A stretch of 64,000 bases of DNA from Symbiodinium kawagutii (taxonomy: Eukaryota; Sar; Dinophyceae; Suessiales; Symbiodiniaceae). The DNA is taken from the NCBI GenBank assembly GCA_009767595.1, contig VSDK01011265.1:123701-187700 (forward strand), given 5' to 3'. Of this stretch, positions 11,831 to 25,940 are shown piece by piece. Within the stretch, counting starts at the first letter, position 1, and each line of letters starts with the position of its first letter. The translations under genes were made by a program, and so were the position numbers. The notes beneath the pieces were generated by a model that saw only the letters and a program-made list of their open reading frames with translations, did no database searches and had not been told where the DNA came from.

Positions 11831-13224
11831 CCCATTCCCCTCAAACAGCCGCCAGAGAAATTTGGGTCAGGTGGTGCAGGTATGTTTCATGGATCGCAGA
11901 CCGCCACTGAGGACCAAGCAAACAGAAGTTGCAATGGAGTCATGGAACACCTTTCTGTTCCCAAGAGTATGAATTCGTAGCCTGAAGTTCAACAACGGCC
12001 CTCCTGAAATTCCAAGCGACAAATGCCTCCGCACATTTTGCATGGCCAGGTCCCCATGCCCACCCATGTCGGCTTCATCGGGGACTTCGCCCATGGCACT
12101 GAGGTCTTGCCTTCAACAGAGCCCAGTCATCAGCTGCTGAGCAACTCACCAATCGCCTTTTCAAACGATCCAAATCTGCCAAGATGCAGCAGCCCGTGCG
12201 TTCTTCGGCCTCCAAACAGCACACCACACAGTTTTCAATATGGCTTGGTTGGGTGCACTCAAGGACCATCTTGCTCTCCCGACGGCTAGCCCGGGGCCAT
12301 TCAAGCGATATCACTTTGGATCCCAGAAAGGAACCAACCACCCAGCTCTGAAAGCGCCGTGCGAACTGACAAACTCCACAGCTTGCTATAGGCAACTGGT
12401 GTCGGACATGACTCCTATCCTGAAGGAAGTCCATGAAAAGTCCAAAAATCTATCGACATTCCAAGATGCAACATGGGAGCGGCATTCGCAACCGCCTTTC
12501 CAGCGTAATGGAAAATGAATGAAAATGATCTTTCGTGCCAAGATGATCCGAATGTGACTTTGGTTTCGCATTGCTGAACTGCTATCTTTCGGATTTGCGG
12601 TGGCTCAATCTTGAGTCATTGGAACCTATGTACTAGGCACCCGAGTACCCACTACTCTCCGCTCGGTCAAGGACCTCTGAAACTCCGAGGATTGAAAGAA
12701 TCGAAGCGTAAATTGGCACAGTAAATAGGATACTGTAAACTATTGTAGACTATTGTAATAGGGATTGAAGATAAACCACTGTAAACTATTCAAAAAGTTA
12801 TGTCAAGTTGGTTGAAAGCATCCAAACCGAGAAAATTGGCTTTGCCCGGTGAGCAAAAACCAACAACGCTGCCAACAACAACTGTGCCAACTTGTGCACC
12901 GTAAGCAGTTTGTGCGAATACATCGGCAAAATTCACCGTAACCAACAAATCCGATCGACTCTTGCGAATTCCCAAGCACTGCTTGGATGAGGGACACATC
13001 TTCCCGACTGCGAACTTTTCTCAGCCATGCTGGTACCTGAAGTACTGTTCTGATGATTTGAAGTACTCTAGTTTCAACTTATATACTGCCAGGGTCGATG
13101 AGGTTTGATTTCCGATGTGGGAACATGGAAGACCGTGAATGCTGCTGGTCAGTCTCAGCAATATCTGTCAAAGTAAGACAGTTCAAGCCCACAAAATCTA
13201 CAAAGCCCAGGGAACGGGACACAT
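11831..13224. repeat. Segmental duplication block A, copy 1
   Basis: Direct copy at 15017-16420, offset 3186 at the left end and 3196 at the right. Much of it is nearly identical (for example the 228-base frame at 11867-12094 is preserved almost exactly at 15053-15280). It contains a diverged piece of module E2 from the 1-5 kb region. The near identity suggests this duplication is younger than B and D. Confidence 0.9.
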
Positions 13225-13242
13225 CTCGCTGAAGTGCCTTTT

Positions 13243-14137
13243 GTTTTCATCCGCTTTGGTTGGCGTTTCGTAGGTGGGACGCCTTGAGCAAAGGGGGTAG
13301 CCATGTCACCGCTGGGCCTCCGAAAGCAAGGGCTGATACACCATGGAAGTTTTGGAGGTTCTCAGCTAGCTGGCACGGCGATCTAAAAAGTCAAGGTCAA
13401 ACAGAAATGTGGTTCCTGCTTTGACCCTGCATCTGACTGCCGCAAACATTTGGAGGGTCAAGGCCAATGGATATTCGCAGAACTGCTGCGACCATCCGAA
13501 GACTCGAAAGACTCGATGTTGTCCTTGATGCACCTGGAGAAGATGAAGCAAAGAATCAGGGAGGCTCCAAGTGGTCGTAAATCGTTAGGGCGGTGGTCAG
13601 CGCTTCAAGTCCAACACCTCAAGTTGGGACATGTCAAAGTTCAAGAAATGGTGTTACTGCTATTACATTGCTGGGGGACATGTCAAAGCACAAGTGGAGA
13701 TGGTCCGAATGTGACTTTGGGTTTGCATTGCTAGCAGTCTCACAACTCAAGCTTCACCGAGCTTGATCAAGCTGAACCTTTCATTTGGCTTACTTGGAAA
13801 ATCCCTTGAACTCCTCACAATTTCAGGGCAAAGACTGTGACTCAAGCTTTTGGATAGCGACAAAATGCTACGGTAACCCTCAGTAAGTGTGCAACACCGC
13901 AAAGTCTTTACATTGCATCTACACCAAACTGAAGCAAATTGTCCTTCTGACTTCAATGTGCTGATTAGTCTTTGCAAAGAACTCTTGCTTGCCAAAAGAG
14001 GTTGAGGCACCCAGTGACAAGTCAAGCGTAGGTGACAAGACAAGCGTAGGTGACAAGACCTCTTTATGCAGGGTGAGTGAATAGAGCAGCACTTCTTGTG
14101 ATGCCTGCTAGGAGGCTGCAAGTGCAAAAGGAGTGGG
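13243..14137. repeat. Segmental duplication block C, copy 1
   Basis: Direct copy at 17240-18133 and a partial third copy at 18431-18620. Shared marks: GTTTTCATCCGCTTTG, CAGCTAGCTGGCACGGCGAT, GTGACAAGTCAAGCGTAGGT. Copy 1 has the 18-base unit CAAGCGTAGGTGACAAGA doubled (14030-14057) where the others have it once. Confidence 0.9.
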
Positions 14138-14154
14138 GCAAAGATCCACCTGAC

Positions 14155-14640
14155 AAAAACAATGAAACAACTGCAACAGTTTTCGGCACTGCTTGCAGTC
14201 CTTCTGTACTTTCCTTCCCAAGGCACTTTTCCAGTCTGCTTTTCCTAACGACATGATGCGACAATCCTTGTCGAAAATGCAATGGCACCAAAATTTCAGG
14301 TCAAAAAGCTTGGTCAAATAAAACGAAACAAGACTTTCCAGATTCAGCAACCCTGACGCTTGCAAGGCAGGCAACCACCCCTCCAATACAGAGAGAATCT
14401 GGAGTGCGGATCTACAAAAATCCTTGGTGTCATCTTGTGGTTGCTCGCTTGTTCCAAGAATACTTGCCTGGATTTCGCATCTGTGGAAGTTGTCCAATGG
14501 CATCTATTGAATCATGAAATCCACTCCTTCTCAAAGCTGCTCCTGGTTGCAGCAGAAAAATTCACTGCGGAACTAGGAAGTCCATCCAAGTCAGAGAGAG
14601 GTGTCGTTTTCTGCATTTTTCTTGAGCTAGGTGGCAACCC
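14155..14640. repeat. Segmental duplication block D, copy 2
   Basis: Copy of 11368-11829, followed by about 370 bases (14641-15010) not seen elsewhere in the window before block A resumes. Confidence 0.85.
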
Positions 14641-15016
14641 ATTCCCGGCAACAACACTGCAGCCTCTGTAGGTGTAACAGAAGCAGGTCTCGCCAAAGAG
14701 TGCCAGAGCTGTGTCATACCAATTTCCAGTGTAGCCCAGCGGGCCCCTTAATCACGGATCACCTTTCGACTTCAATGATACCTGCACCCATGGTACGAGG
14801 AATCATCAACCAATGGAACCGGGGACAACAGCATGACCTATAAAGGAATGTTCATCTTAGTCGCCATGCCGTAACCATCGCCTCGAAAACTACAGCCTGA
14901 AGCATGAAACTCTTGGATTGTCTGAACAGTGAGCTGAGGTGAAATTAAAGTTGGTCTAACACAAAGACCGCTTTGTGGTCTCCCTCAAAAAGAAAGCAGC
15001 ACCTTGCAGTGGGCAA

Positions 15017-16420
15017 CCCATTCCCCTCAAACAGCCCCCAGAGAAATTTGGGTCAGCTGGTGCAGGTATGTTTCATGGATGGCAGACCGCCACTGAGGAC
15101 CAAGCAAACAGAAGTTGCAATGGAGTCATGGAACACCTTTCTGTTCCCAAGAGTATGGATTCGTAGCCTGAAGTTCAACAACGGCCCTCCTGAAATTCCA
15201 AGCGACAAATGCCTCCGCACATTTTGCATGGCCAGGTCCCCATGCCCACCCATGTCGGCTTCATCGGGGACTTCGCCCATGGCACTGAGGTCTTGCCTTC
15301 AACAGAGCCCAGTCATCAGCTGCTGAGCAACTCACCAATCGCCTTTTCAAACGATCCAAATCTGCCAAGATGCAGCAGCCCGTGCGTTCTTCGGCCTCCA
15401 AACAGCACACCACACAGCTTTCAATATGGTTTGGTTGCGCGCACTCAAGGACCATCTTGCTCTCCCGACGGCTAGCCCAGGGGCATTCAAGCGATATCAT
15501 TTTGGACCCCAGAAAGGGACCAAACACCCAGCGTCGAAAGAGTCGTGCGAACTTATAGACTCCACAGCTTAGGCCCAGGCAACTGGTATCGGACATGACT
15601 CCTATCCGGAAGGAAGTCCATGAAAAGCCTCAAAGTCTATTGTCATTCTAAGACGCAACATGGGAGCGGTGTTCGTACCCGCATTTCCAATGTGTAAGGA
15701 AAACCATCTTTTGTGCGGAGATGGTCCGAATGTGACTTTGGCTTCGCATTGCTGAACGGCTATCTTTCGGATTTGTGGTGGCTCAATCTTGAGTCATTGG
15801 AACCTATGTACTAGGCACCCAAGTACCCACTACTCTCCGCTCGGTCAAGGACCAGCTGTATCGCAACTTCAAGATGGTGCTGAATTTCTGTGTGCCAATC
15901 TATGTGACTCTAAAGAAAGGCCTCTGGAAGTCCGGGGGATTGAAAGAATCGATAACTGGAGAAACCACAGTAAACTACTGTAAAATACTGTCAAGTTGGT
16001 TGAAAGCATCCAAACCGAGAAAATTGTCTTTGCCGGGTGAGCAAAAACCAACAACGCTGCCAACAACAACTGTGCCAACTTGTGCACCATGAGCAGTTTG
16101 TGGGAATACAGCGGCAAAATGCACCGTAACCAACAAATCCGATCGACTCTTGCGAATTCCCAAGCACTGCTTGGATGAGGGACACATCTTCCCAACTGGG
16201 AACTTTTCTCAGCCATGCTGGTACCTGAAGTACTGTTCTGATGATTCGAAGTACTCTAATTTCAATTTATGTACTGCTAGGGTCGATGAGTCGATGAGGT
16301 TTGATTTCCGATGTGGGAACATCGAAGACCGTCAATGCTGCTGGTCAGTCTCAGCAATATCTGTCAAAGTAAGACAGTTCAAGCCTAGAAAATCTACAAA
16401 GCCCAGGGAACGGGACACAT
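15017..16420. repeat. Segmental duplication block A, copy 2
   Basis: Copy of 11831-13224. Followed by ~820 bases (16421-17239) of sequence not repeated here, in which I see no gene. Confidence 0.9.
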
Positions 16421-17239
16421 GTCACCTGGCATTGGTCACTAACCTCCTGTCGAAACACTAAATCTGTTGGGCAAATCACCTCAAGAGCTCTTGCCTTCCC
16501 ACTGAAACTCCACAGCTTTGTCAGAAACAAGAAGCAATGACCGGAAAACTCCCAAGTATCTAGGTATCTCAAGCAGGTCGTTTCAAGCACTATGCTACTT
16601 GACAGGTTCTAAACTTTCCATCAACCAAACGTGTCTTCAACTGCCACTTCAGCTGCCACTTCAGCAAAGTACGCAAGCTTTCCCATGGTAATTCTTGGAC
16701 TGGGAAGCGGGAGCCACGGCAAGTCGGAAAGCCGCTAGTCTGCTCAGACCTGATGCAGCCTTCACTGTTGCGTCACCTCATTGAATTCAAATCTTGGCGC
16801 CGTAAAATCAGCCGATTTCATGCGTGAAGTCTTCTGTCTAATGCTGCAACTAATGCTGTATCATGGAGACTCGACACTGTGGACCGCAAAGTGCGGCAGC
16901 TTGGCTGCGCATCTGCAGCCAAAGGAGCGAGACAAAACACACGACGAACATGCGGAATGCCACAGCGAATGCCCCTTCAATGATTCACAAGGAATGCCAT
17001 CTGCAAGATGTGGCCTCGATCGATCACCGCTTCGGACAGTGATCGAAGTGCCCCGCTACAATCGAGGATTGTGCCCCACCATAACCGAGGCTTGAACGTT
17101 CAGGACAAATCAAATGCCAAATGCAGTTGCTCTATACCTTCATCTAGCTCCAACATGACACAATGCCACGGGTTACAGCAAGGTATGGGCTCTTTTGCAT
17201 CCAATAACAAAGAAAGGTTCAACTTCTGAAGCCCCCTCC

Positions 17240-18133
17240 GTTTTCATCCGCTTTGCTTGGCGTATAGGTGGGACACCTTGAGCAAAGGGGGTTGACATGT
17301 CACTGCTGGACCTCCGAAAGCACGCACTACGGAAGCTTTGCAGGTTCTCAGCTAGCTGGCACGGCGATCTAGAAAGTCGAGGTCAAACAGAAATGCGGTT
17401 CCTGCTTTGACCCTGCATCTGACTGCCGCAAACATTTGGAATTTCAAGTTGCCAACGGATATTCAACATGGTAGATCCTGCCGCGACTATCCGAGGTCTC
17501 GAAGGAATCAAAGATGGAATCGATATTGAAGGCATATATTTTTAAGGCATATGCCACGATACACCTGGAGAATGTACTAGGAATTAGAAAGGCTCCAAAT
17601 GGCGCCGATTGTCAGGTTGGTCAGCGAGTCCAGCACTTCTTGGGGCGGTGTCAAATTTCAAGAAATGGTGAGGGCTCTCTGCTGGGAGACGTGTCAAAGC
17701 ACAAGTGGAGATGGTCCAAACATGACTTTGGTTCATCGCTAGTCTCACAACTCAAGCTTCACCGAGCTTTATCAAGCTGAACCTTTCATTTGTCTTATTT
17801 GCAACTCCTTTGAACTCCGTACTACAAGTTCAGGGGAAAACTCTGACTCAAGCTTTTGGATAGTGACAAATTGGTAAACGCTCAGTAAGTGTGCAAAAGT
17901 GTGCAACACCGCAAACCCTTTACATTGCATCTACACCAAACTGAAGCAAATCGTCCTTCTGACTCTAATGTGATTAGTCTTTGCAAAGAACAATTCTTGC
18001 TTGCCAAAAGAGGGAGAGGCACCCAGTGACAAGTCAAGCGTAGGTGACAAGACCTCTTCATGCAGGGCCAGTGAATAGAGCAGCACTTCTTGCGAGGCCT
18101 GCTAGAAAGCTGACAGTGCAAAAGGGAGTGCGG
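17240..18133. repeat. Segmental duplication block C, copy 2
   Basis: Copy of 13243-14137 with several short indels. Confidence 0.88.
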
Positions 18134-18430
18134 CCTTTGCATTGCGCAGCACAAAGAGAACTCGGAAAAGGCACTTGAGTTTCGAAGCCAAATCATCTTC
18201 CATGCAGGCCATTTGCTGCTTCTAGCTGAGGACATGAAACAGTTCCCTTGCTTGGGACTGCTAGTGCTGCTCGTGGTTTGTTTGGCTGCTTGCAAACTAC
18301 ATGGCAACCTAGAAGTTGAGATCACTTTGTTTCTGGTCTTTCACAACTACGAGTACATTCCATTCCAATAAAAATGCGTTTCTGGAAAATAAACAAATAG
18401 ATTCCTAGGCACAAGCTTTGTTGCACTGGC

Positions 18431-18620
18431 CTCGTAGATTAGTCTTTGCAAAGAACAACTCTTGCTTGCCAAAAGAGGGAGAGGCACCCAGTGACAAGTC
18501 AAGCGTAGGTGACAAGACCTCTTCATGCAGGGCCAGTGAATAGAGCAGCACTTCTTGTGAGGCCTGCTAGAAAGCTGACAGTGCAAGAGGGATTTCGGCA
18601 CATGCATTGTGCAGCATAAA
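18431..18620. repeat. Segmental duplication block C, partial copy 3
   Basis: Copy of the last ~190 bases of block C, very close to copy 2, separated from it by ~300 bases that include GTTTCTGGTCTTTCACAACT. It is a local tandem duplication of the C tail. Confidence 0.85.
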
Positions 18621-18694
18621 GAGAACTCGGAAAAGGCACTTGATGTGCGAAGCCAAATCATGTTGCACGCAGGCCCTTTGTTGCCATACTTGAC

Positions 18695-21563
18695 TCAAAA
18701 TTCAGCACCATCTCTGCAAAGGCCTCCACTGAAGATGCCTTCGTTCCTGATGCTTGATTCTTACTCATACGTCAAAAGCTGAAAATGTCCACAAAGCAGG
18801 GAATGAAGCAAGCTGTTGTTTCTCACCTGGATTTTGAGGTGTGATTCATGACTCTTGAGGATTTACTGATGTATTTTCCAACCAGGTGACGGCCACTGCT
18901 CCACAAACAGGCTGCAAACGTCTAGGCGCTGCCTTTGACACTGGAGTTCCGCAATCAGCGCACGATGCTTGTTTCACATCAAACATCACTCTGACCCAGA
19001 ATTGTCTGCCTAGCGAGTCCATGCTACAATCAAAATTCAGTTGAGGACGGACTCGTCCGGAGAGTGACACTGTGTACCATCCAACAGATGCTGACATGAT
19101 TTCGGAATCAATCGCCTGCAAGTTCAAAACCTCTTCACATTCAAACTTTGGGTGTCGATAGTTTTGACCCACGGCCATGTGGCACTCTACGAGAAACTTC
19201 ACAAGGCCCTGGAGAGAGAAAGGCCAACATCATGAAGGGGTTACAGTAGAGGGGTTAGACAGGACGGATCAGGACCCCAAAAAAACTGCACTCTATTGTT
19301 AAGCCTCGGCATCTCTCGAACTGATCACCCTTACCCAGAACAATTTCAAAGGCACAAGGACTTGACAAGACAATGTGCAAGGCAAGCGCCTGTTCTCATC
19401 TTTTCTTCATCAAAAAAGTGAAAGGCAAGTCTGGACACACAGCCACATAACTCTCCAGTCAACTGTGTCGTTTCATGGGCGAAGCAGAAACGAAAATTCT
19501 GGGTTTGAACCTTCGTCCTGATACATTCTGAGTTGGACACCTTCATTTTGGAGTCTGCTGGACCGGAGGGTATGATGGGGATAGTATGACTGCAAAGCTT
19601 CAATGTCAGCGCTGGTGACCAGCGATTTCGCTCCACCGGTATGTGGAACTACCGTCCGTGGTTTTTTAAGGGGTCGCAGGACACCTCACTGTCTGCATTT
19701 CGGTGAAAGAAGATGTTTTCGGTGAAAGGAAATGCAAATTCGCATGTTGAACCAGACTTTGCAGGCTTTGGTCACAGTTGTGTTGACCTTGGCACGACAC
19801 GCTAAGCACTTTTTGCTTGGCGCGTCGGGGTGCCAAAATCATGTTTTCAGATAGATGAAATGGTTCAACGGGCAATGGGTTAGAGGAGATGTGGTTTCAT
19901 TCATAATCGGTAAAACTAATACAACCCAGGGACGCCCACTGCCAATGGCCGCAAGTGATAGTTCCCCATCTATCAAAGCAAAAATTGGTCACGCTTGTGT
20001 GTTTTTGTTGAGGTCGCATCCGAATTCACATTGGGACTGCGGCTACCGCAGTCTTCCAGAGAATAACTCTCGAAGCAGAAAGAACCCTCGGTCCTCTACC
20101 TATAGACGGACAAGAGATTCTGCTCTGAATAGATACTTTATCTAAGATATTTGATCACAACAAACAATTCCCACAGACAACCCCTTACAAAATTCATTTG
20201 AGTAGCTGAAGCAACCGTTTCTTTTGAGTACGGTCTCAGCTTCAAGTGTTGGTGCTTTCAAAGGAGCGATAAATCTGAGAAGGCTGCATGCTCTGTTTCT
20301 GCGAGCTTGCCTCGTCTTCGAATACACGTCGGAAGACTCAAAGTAAAGTCAGTGCGAACCGTGCAACGGAGACAACAACGTCTGATCCTACAAGATCAGG
20401 TTCAAAACAATTTTCCTTTGTTTAGAAATGCTCAGCTGTGCATTGCTGTTAAGAATTATAGCTACTCAACCGCAGTTCCATGGAACTGTGGACGAAGTGG
20501 GGCAGGAAATGCTGGAGCAGGCAGGCTTTCAAGCCGGTTTACCGCAAGGAAGTTCCCATGCATGTGCAGTCGTCCAAAGAGACAGTGGGGCTACGGGCAA
20601 TTTATCGGGGCTAAAAATGTTAGACAAGAGAAGTATCAGCCTGACACCAAGACTTTTTCAATTTGCCAACCATTGCACTTTGTCCCTCTCGGTTTTCAGT
20701 TTTGAGGACAGCCTGGCCCAAAACGTAGTGCACGGACCGTATGGACAGCCCTCCACTTTGCTGAATCTTGTAGCTTGGTCTGACACCGGTCAAAAGCAAG
20801 TCTGGTATGTCTGATATTTTTCCATCTGAACAAAACCTGGACATTCAGCTTGCGGATGCCTAACCTTTCATGTTTCTTCCAAACTATGGAGCGCTGCTCT
20901 TTTGCTTACTTGAGGAAGTCCGTGGAGAATTGGCGCTAACAAAATGGCATAAACTGCTTTGAAGACTCCAACCAAAGTAGCACAAACGATCATTGAGTCT
21001 CAGTTCGAAGCTGAGACGTGGCGCACTAAGGCTGAAGAGATTGAAAGCACTGACTTGCCGACCAATTGGCTTTGCATGGCCTATCGCTGAACAAACATTC
21101 GACGGAAGTCCTTGTTTGCTCCTGACCTGCAGATTGTTCTTTTCAAACCGTTGGAACTGCTCCAAGTGCAAAACTCTTTCTCACCGGCAGCACCGCTCTA
21201 TTGTGCACCAGCAATACGAACTGGTGACAGTACAGGAGACACAGGACGTTGATTTGGTTTCACTCAATCACCGGAGGCACATTGCAAGCACAGGTTTTCT
21301 TACATTTGCAGCATATGACTGCAAATCGAATGCCGAAGGCTCAGCCTGTGGATCAGATTTCAATCGCTAAGAGTCCACAATGAATGTGCCAACTTGAACA
21401 GCCAAAGCCCCCATGGGTTACATGAAAGCAGCACTGGAATCTACGACATGGACATCATTGCTGAAACTGCTGTGATACACCGTCTTAAACATACTTGCAA
21501 AACAAAAAAATGTGAATATATTGCGGAACATGTAGCACACCGAAACCAAAAAAATGTTCCCAC
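18695..21563. repeat. Segmental duplication block B, copy 2
   Basis: Copy of 8183-11166. It closes the nested arrangement B-D-A-C-D-A-C-c-B. The distance between B copies is about 10.5 kb. Confidence 0.9.
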
Positions 21564-24500
21564 CTGATAAATTAATACCATCCAAAAGCAAAAACAAACA
21601 CGGCCCTGAGCAGAAATTGGCTGCACCCGTTGCGTTGCTTGCTTCAAGCCACAAGAATTAGAAACCGACGGCTGACCTGAATGCCATGACGACTCTGAAT
21701 GAACGGTGTCAGACATGTGCAGCTAGTTGTGAGCTTCTCGTTTACACTGACAACATATGTAAAGCACAGGTTTGCAAGTGCACACCCACACTGCGTTTGC
21801 CCAGTGTTTCCTCGAATCAAGAGGCCATACCTCCATTCAAACTCCTTTTCAACGTTCAATAGTGTGAAACCCAAATTTGCGAACATGGAGAACCAAAAAC
21901 GTTTCCTGTCTGAAGCTGTTGTAACAAATTTATGCTAGCCTAGACCCAAAATAATAGCAAAAATCTTCTTAAATCTTAACATGTTTTGTTGCATTAGATT
22001 CCCTGTGTGGAAATGACTGTCTCTTTTTTTCAACTGCGAATCAGCGAATTCTGCGAACTCCCAAGCAGTGCAGCCGCGGATGAAAATCAACACCAACCTC
22101 GACAACTCCGTTGAAATCAATTGTCCGATCATCGGCATGCTTCGATGTGCTTCCATGTTTACGTGCGACACCAACAACCACAACAACAGCAGTCCAAGGT
22201 GGTGACTGTCCAGCGACTTAGGTGGAGCGGGGACCAACGGTGTATCCTGTCGAGCTGAGGAATTCCTTTCACAATCTCACAACTGGTCTTTTGAAAGATT
22301 CCACTTATGGTCGTCAAAAGAAAATAAAGGAAATGAAAGTTGACAAACCACATCAACAGCCAAGTGGAGAATACAATTTTGAAAAAACATGAAACCAATA
22401 GAAAATGAAACGTGGCATTGCTGAAATCTGGTTGTCTATCTTTTCTTGAGAACTCCATAGCCAAGATCCCCCGCCTCCCCCTCCAGTTGACCGGAAGCAC
22501 TTGCCGCTCAAGTCTGTCTTGATGGTCTGACAAACCCGAAGCTGTGGCTGCCAAAGCAGTTCAAAAGAAGAATTGGGAAATGTAAGAAGATGTGAGAAGT
22601 ATTGAGAAGTCATAGTTCTTCGAGACTTAGAGGGCGATGCTCATGTTTCATCTGGTTGAATCTCCAAGCTTTCCGGCAGTGACAAATTCGAGCTCTCGCG
22701 CCACTTGGAGCCTCTTCAAGTTCCTGCATCTCCTTCTTCTTATCCTGCGAACACTGCATGGAAGTTCTGTGTTCGGCCAGGAATCGAAAGAACGCTTTTT
22801 GATGCTTTTTGCCCTTCAGTCAATGGAAGTCCACCAGTGGAATTTGACGTACCTGGATGAGAAAGCATAGGTTCAAAGCAAGCTGACGAAATCCGCCGGG
22901 ATCTCTCACCGGGATGCTTTGTTGTGCAGTCTGTGGTTGACTGCAGCTGCTAGTCTTCTCTTGCTGCAATTCCACGTTGAATTCTTGCCTTCCTCGCCCC
23001 CTTACCCTTCCCTGTTTTAACGTCTCTTCTTCTGTTCTCTCCTCTTTCTTTCCGTTCTTCTCTTCCTCTCCTCTTCCTCTCTTCTTTCTCTGCTTTTCTC
23101 CTCTCCTCATGACAATGTTTCTGATACAATTATTGTCTTTCTTGACAAGGCAAGGCTTTTGTGCAGTGGCGGTTTCCCGCATCACTTATGCAACAAGGCA
23201 TCTAGAAGATTGGCGGCTCAAGATCGAGCCGCGTTTGCACCGCATTTTTCGGGTCAGGGCTCTTGCACAACTGGCAATGGCTGACCAAAGCCATTGGAGC
23301 AGTCAACCTGTACCCCTACGGTGCCCCTACGGGTTTCAACATATATCCACTGTCCAAGTGTTGAGTCGATTCGGCATCTGCACCTGACATCCTCCAGGGC
23401 GCCTCGATCTCTTTGGTGAAGGTCTTCGCACGTTTCACGAAATCCTCCACCTCCACCTGGACACCGACGAAACGGTGCAGCGAGGCATTTGTGGATCAAC
23501 AGCTGGAAGATTCGTCTATTCCAAACGAAATTAAAATGAAAAGTTGTAGATTAAATGCTTGACTATTCTTTTTGCAGACCCAGTACCCTTGACCGGTTGA
23601 TTGGTTTTCGTGGGTAGGCTCTGACCTGCCACTTGCTTTTCCCCAAAATCAGATGGCAAGGACAGCTCAAACAAAACACTGCAACAAGCTGCTATGACTT
23701 TGAGAGGAAACGTGAAATGACACAGACTTGTAATGATTCAGGTTCCACAACGCTGAGATACGCTGGGTAAGGGTCTATGCTGGTTAATAATGCTTGATAA
23801 TCGTAAACCAAAAACCATACAAGCAACCAACTACAATGGGGATGTAGATTACTAGTACTTGAGCGCGCGGAGGAACTTCATGACTCAGGTTGCGCTAGAT
23901 TTCGAAAGTGCTCCACAAGATTTGTCTCTTCTTCTAATGATGCCAGTTTCATGACTTTTCTTTGCATCTTGAGCTCCCCGGCATATTCTGCGTTGGTACC
24001 TCAAACGGCAGTGCTGTAACATGCTGAAACATGGTCCACAAACTCATCGCTGGGTCTGAAGCAGAATCATGTTCACGTCATCTCCAGTGGCTTAGGGTGA
24101 AGCACAGGGCTATGGCCCGAGTTGTGACTCTGTACGCAGCCCTTCTGGCGTCCTTCACAACAAGTGTATTGAAACAAGTTGTGAAACGATCGGCAAAGTC
24201 AAAAGCTCAAACTGTTCACAAAACAGGGAGGGAGAGAGGAAGAGAACAGAGAAAGACACCTTCCGAATAAGTCAAAGCTGTCCAAACGGCAACATAGCAA
24301 AAAGAAAGAAAGCGGGTTCTTACAGTTTACGCGCAGACATCCCGTTTCTTGCGGCGCACGCATCGCACATATAGCAACCAAGTCAGCAACAGCAACGGTT
24401 GATGGGAATAGGACAGCATACTGCGCACTCTGCGAGGAAATCCCGTCACTGAAAAGTATGAATGGATCTCGGTCAACTCTTTGTTCAGATATATGTCTTT

Positions 24501-25940
24501 CCTTTCCAAAGGGAAAAGGAACTGAAAAACTTTGAAGTGTGGACACAGTGCAGCTTCCATTGAAACATGTTGAAACACTACCAACAATGGGCAAAAATGC
24601 AAAAGGACAACATGATTTGGCTGACCAGAATGTGGACACCGACCTACAAAAACAAACAGGAGACCAAGTCACATGCACGCTTGATGATTCATTCCAGTCA
24701 GTTATCTACATAGAAACAACCAGTAGCCAGATTGGTTTGTCCAAAGATGGCGTATACCCCTATAGTTGGTCGATTTCCCTATGAAAAATAGCTATGAACC
24801 AACGATAGATGGTTGATATAGCTATAGTTACAAAACCATGAAGCATATACCTAGTGTAGCTGCATGGTTGGTAGCTACCACCATGGACCGCAGATGTCGC
24901 TCCAGTGCTCCCATCGAAGGAATCAGCAGCACTGCCAGGTCCTCTGGCAGTCGATTGCCAGGTCGGTTGGTCCTCACGCGATGCCGACAGGAGAAAACAA
25001 TCGCAGGAATCATCAGCAATTTATTGGTATTCGAATAGCTATAATTTTCATCATCAGCAATAAATTAGAATTCTCAGAATTGCTTATTCTACTAGCAAAA
25101 GAAAAAAACATCAGCAATTTAGCTGATGGTATAGCAGATTTAGCTGAAATAATAATCTAATAGCAGGAATAAGCTATTGGAGCAATGAGAAAAAGAATAA
25201 GCAGCACTGCCAACAACGGCAATAATCACAATGATGAACCATTTTGGTATAAAGTCACCTGATTTTTTTCTCCGAAAAAGGTGTTCATAGAGTTTAGACA
25301 TTGACTAATTCTTCATCTTCAATTTCATCATTAGTTGGTTCTTCAGCCATTTCTGCACATCTTCAGTTTCATCATTGATCTGTTCACCAGCTGAGACCGT
25401 GGCAAAGTTTGGAGACTCCAGGCAAGCTCCTGCAACTTCCTCGAGAGAAATGGTGGCCCCCATGGAGAAGTGTCCCACCAGGATGCTGTTTGAGTGGCAC
25501 CCCCAACGTCAGCTAGCAACTACTAGTGACGACAAGTGGGGTGTCAGTTTAGATGTAAACAGCGAGCTATTGCTAGGGGGCTTGTAAACCAAAAAATCCC
25601 ATTGGGCGTGTACACCACCGGTGACTTATATCCGTTCAGTCAAGTGACACTCAGTCAACCATTCTTCGGGAGACCCAAATTGTTGCGGTTAAGAGTGGGC
25701 TTCCGGCAGCACATAGGATCTCTGCTGCCTATCCGCCCTCCATACTGACCAACAAACAGGCACCTTCGCCAAGCATCGAAGGAACTTGGGACCGCTGTTC
25801 AGGAGATGCGTTGCACTCAGAAAATGAAGAATAATCATATAGTAAAATAGATAGTGATAAATTCTAAAGAATATAATATGATTTACTATAAGACTATTTA
25901 CTATACTATATGTTCAAATAAATAAATTGTTTAGTAGGTG
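21564..25940. other. Sequence with no recognised gene
   Basis: The repeat mosaic stops here. Frames on both strands are short and of mixed composition and I recognise no domain. The right half (24.8-25.3 kb, 25.8-25.94 kb) is AT-rich with many TAGCTGATGG/AGCAAT-type words. A polypyrimidine tract lies at 22986-23108. Confidence 0.5.
22986..23108 (+). repeat. Polypyrimidine tract
   Basis: About 120 bases of almost pure C/T on the plus strand (CTTCCTC, TCTTTC and CTCCTC words) with only a few purines. On the minus strand it produces a low-complexity Lys/Glu/Arg-rich frame (22820-23185), which I regard as a by-product. Confidence 0.8.

Noticed and set aside
22820-23387. Lys/Glu/Arg-rich minus frame and Phe/Leu/Ser-rich plus frame
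   Set aside because: Explained by the polypyrimidine tract; no conserved domain composition outside it.
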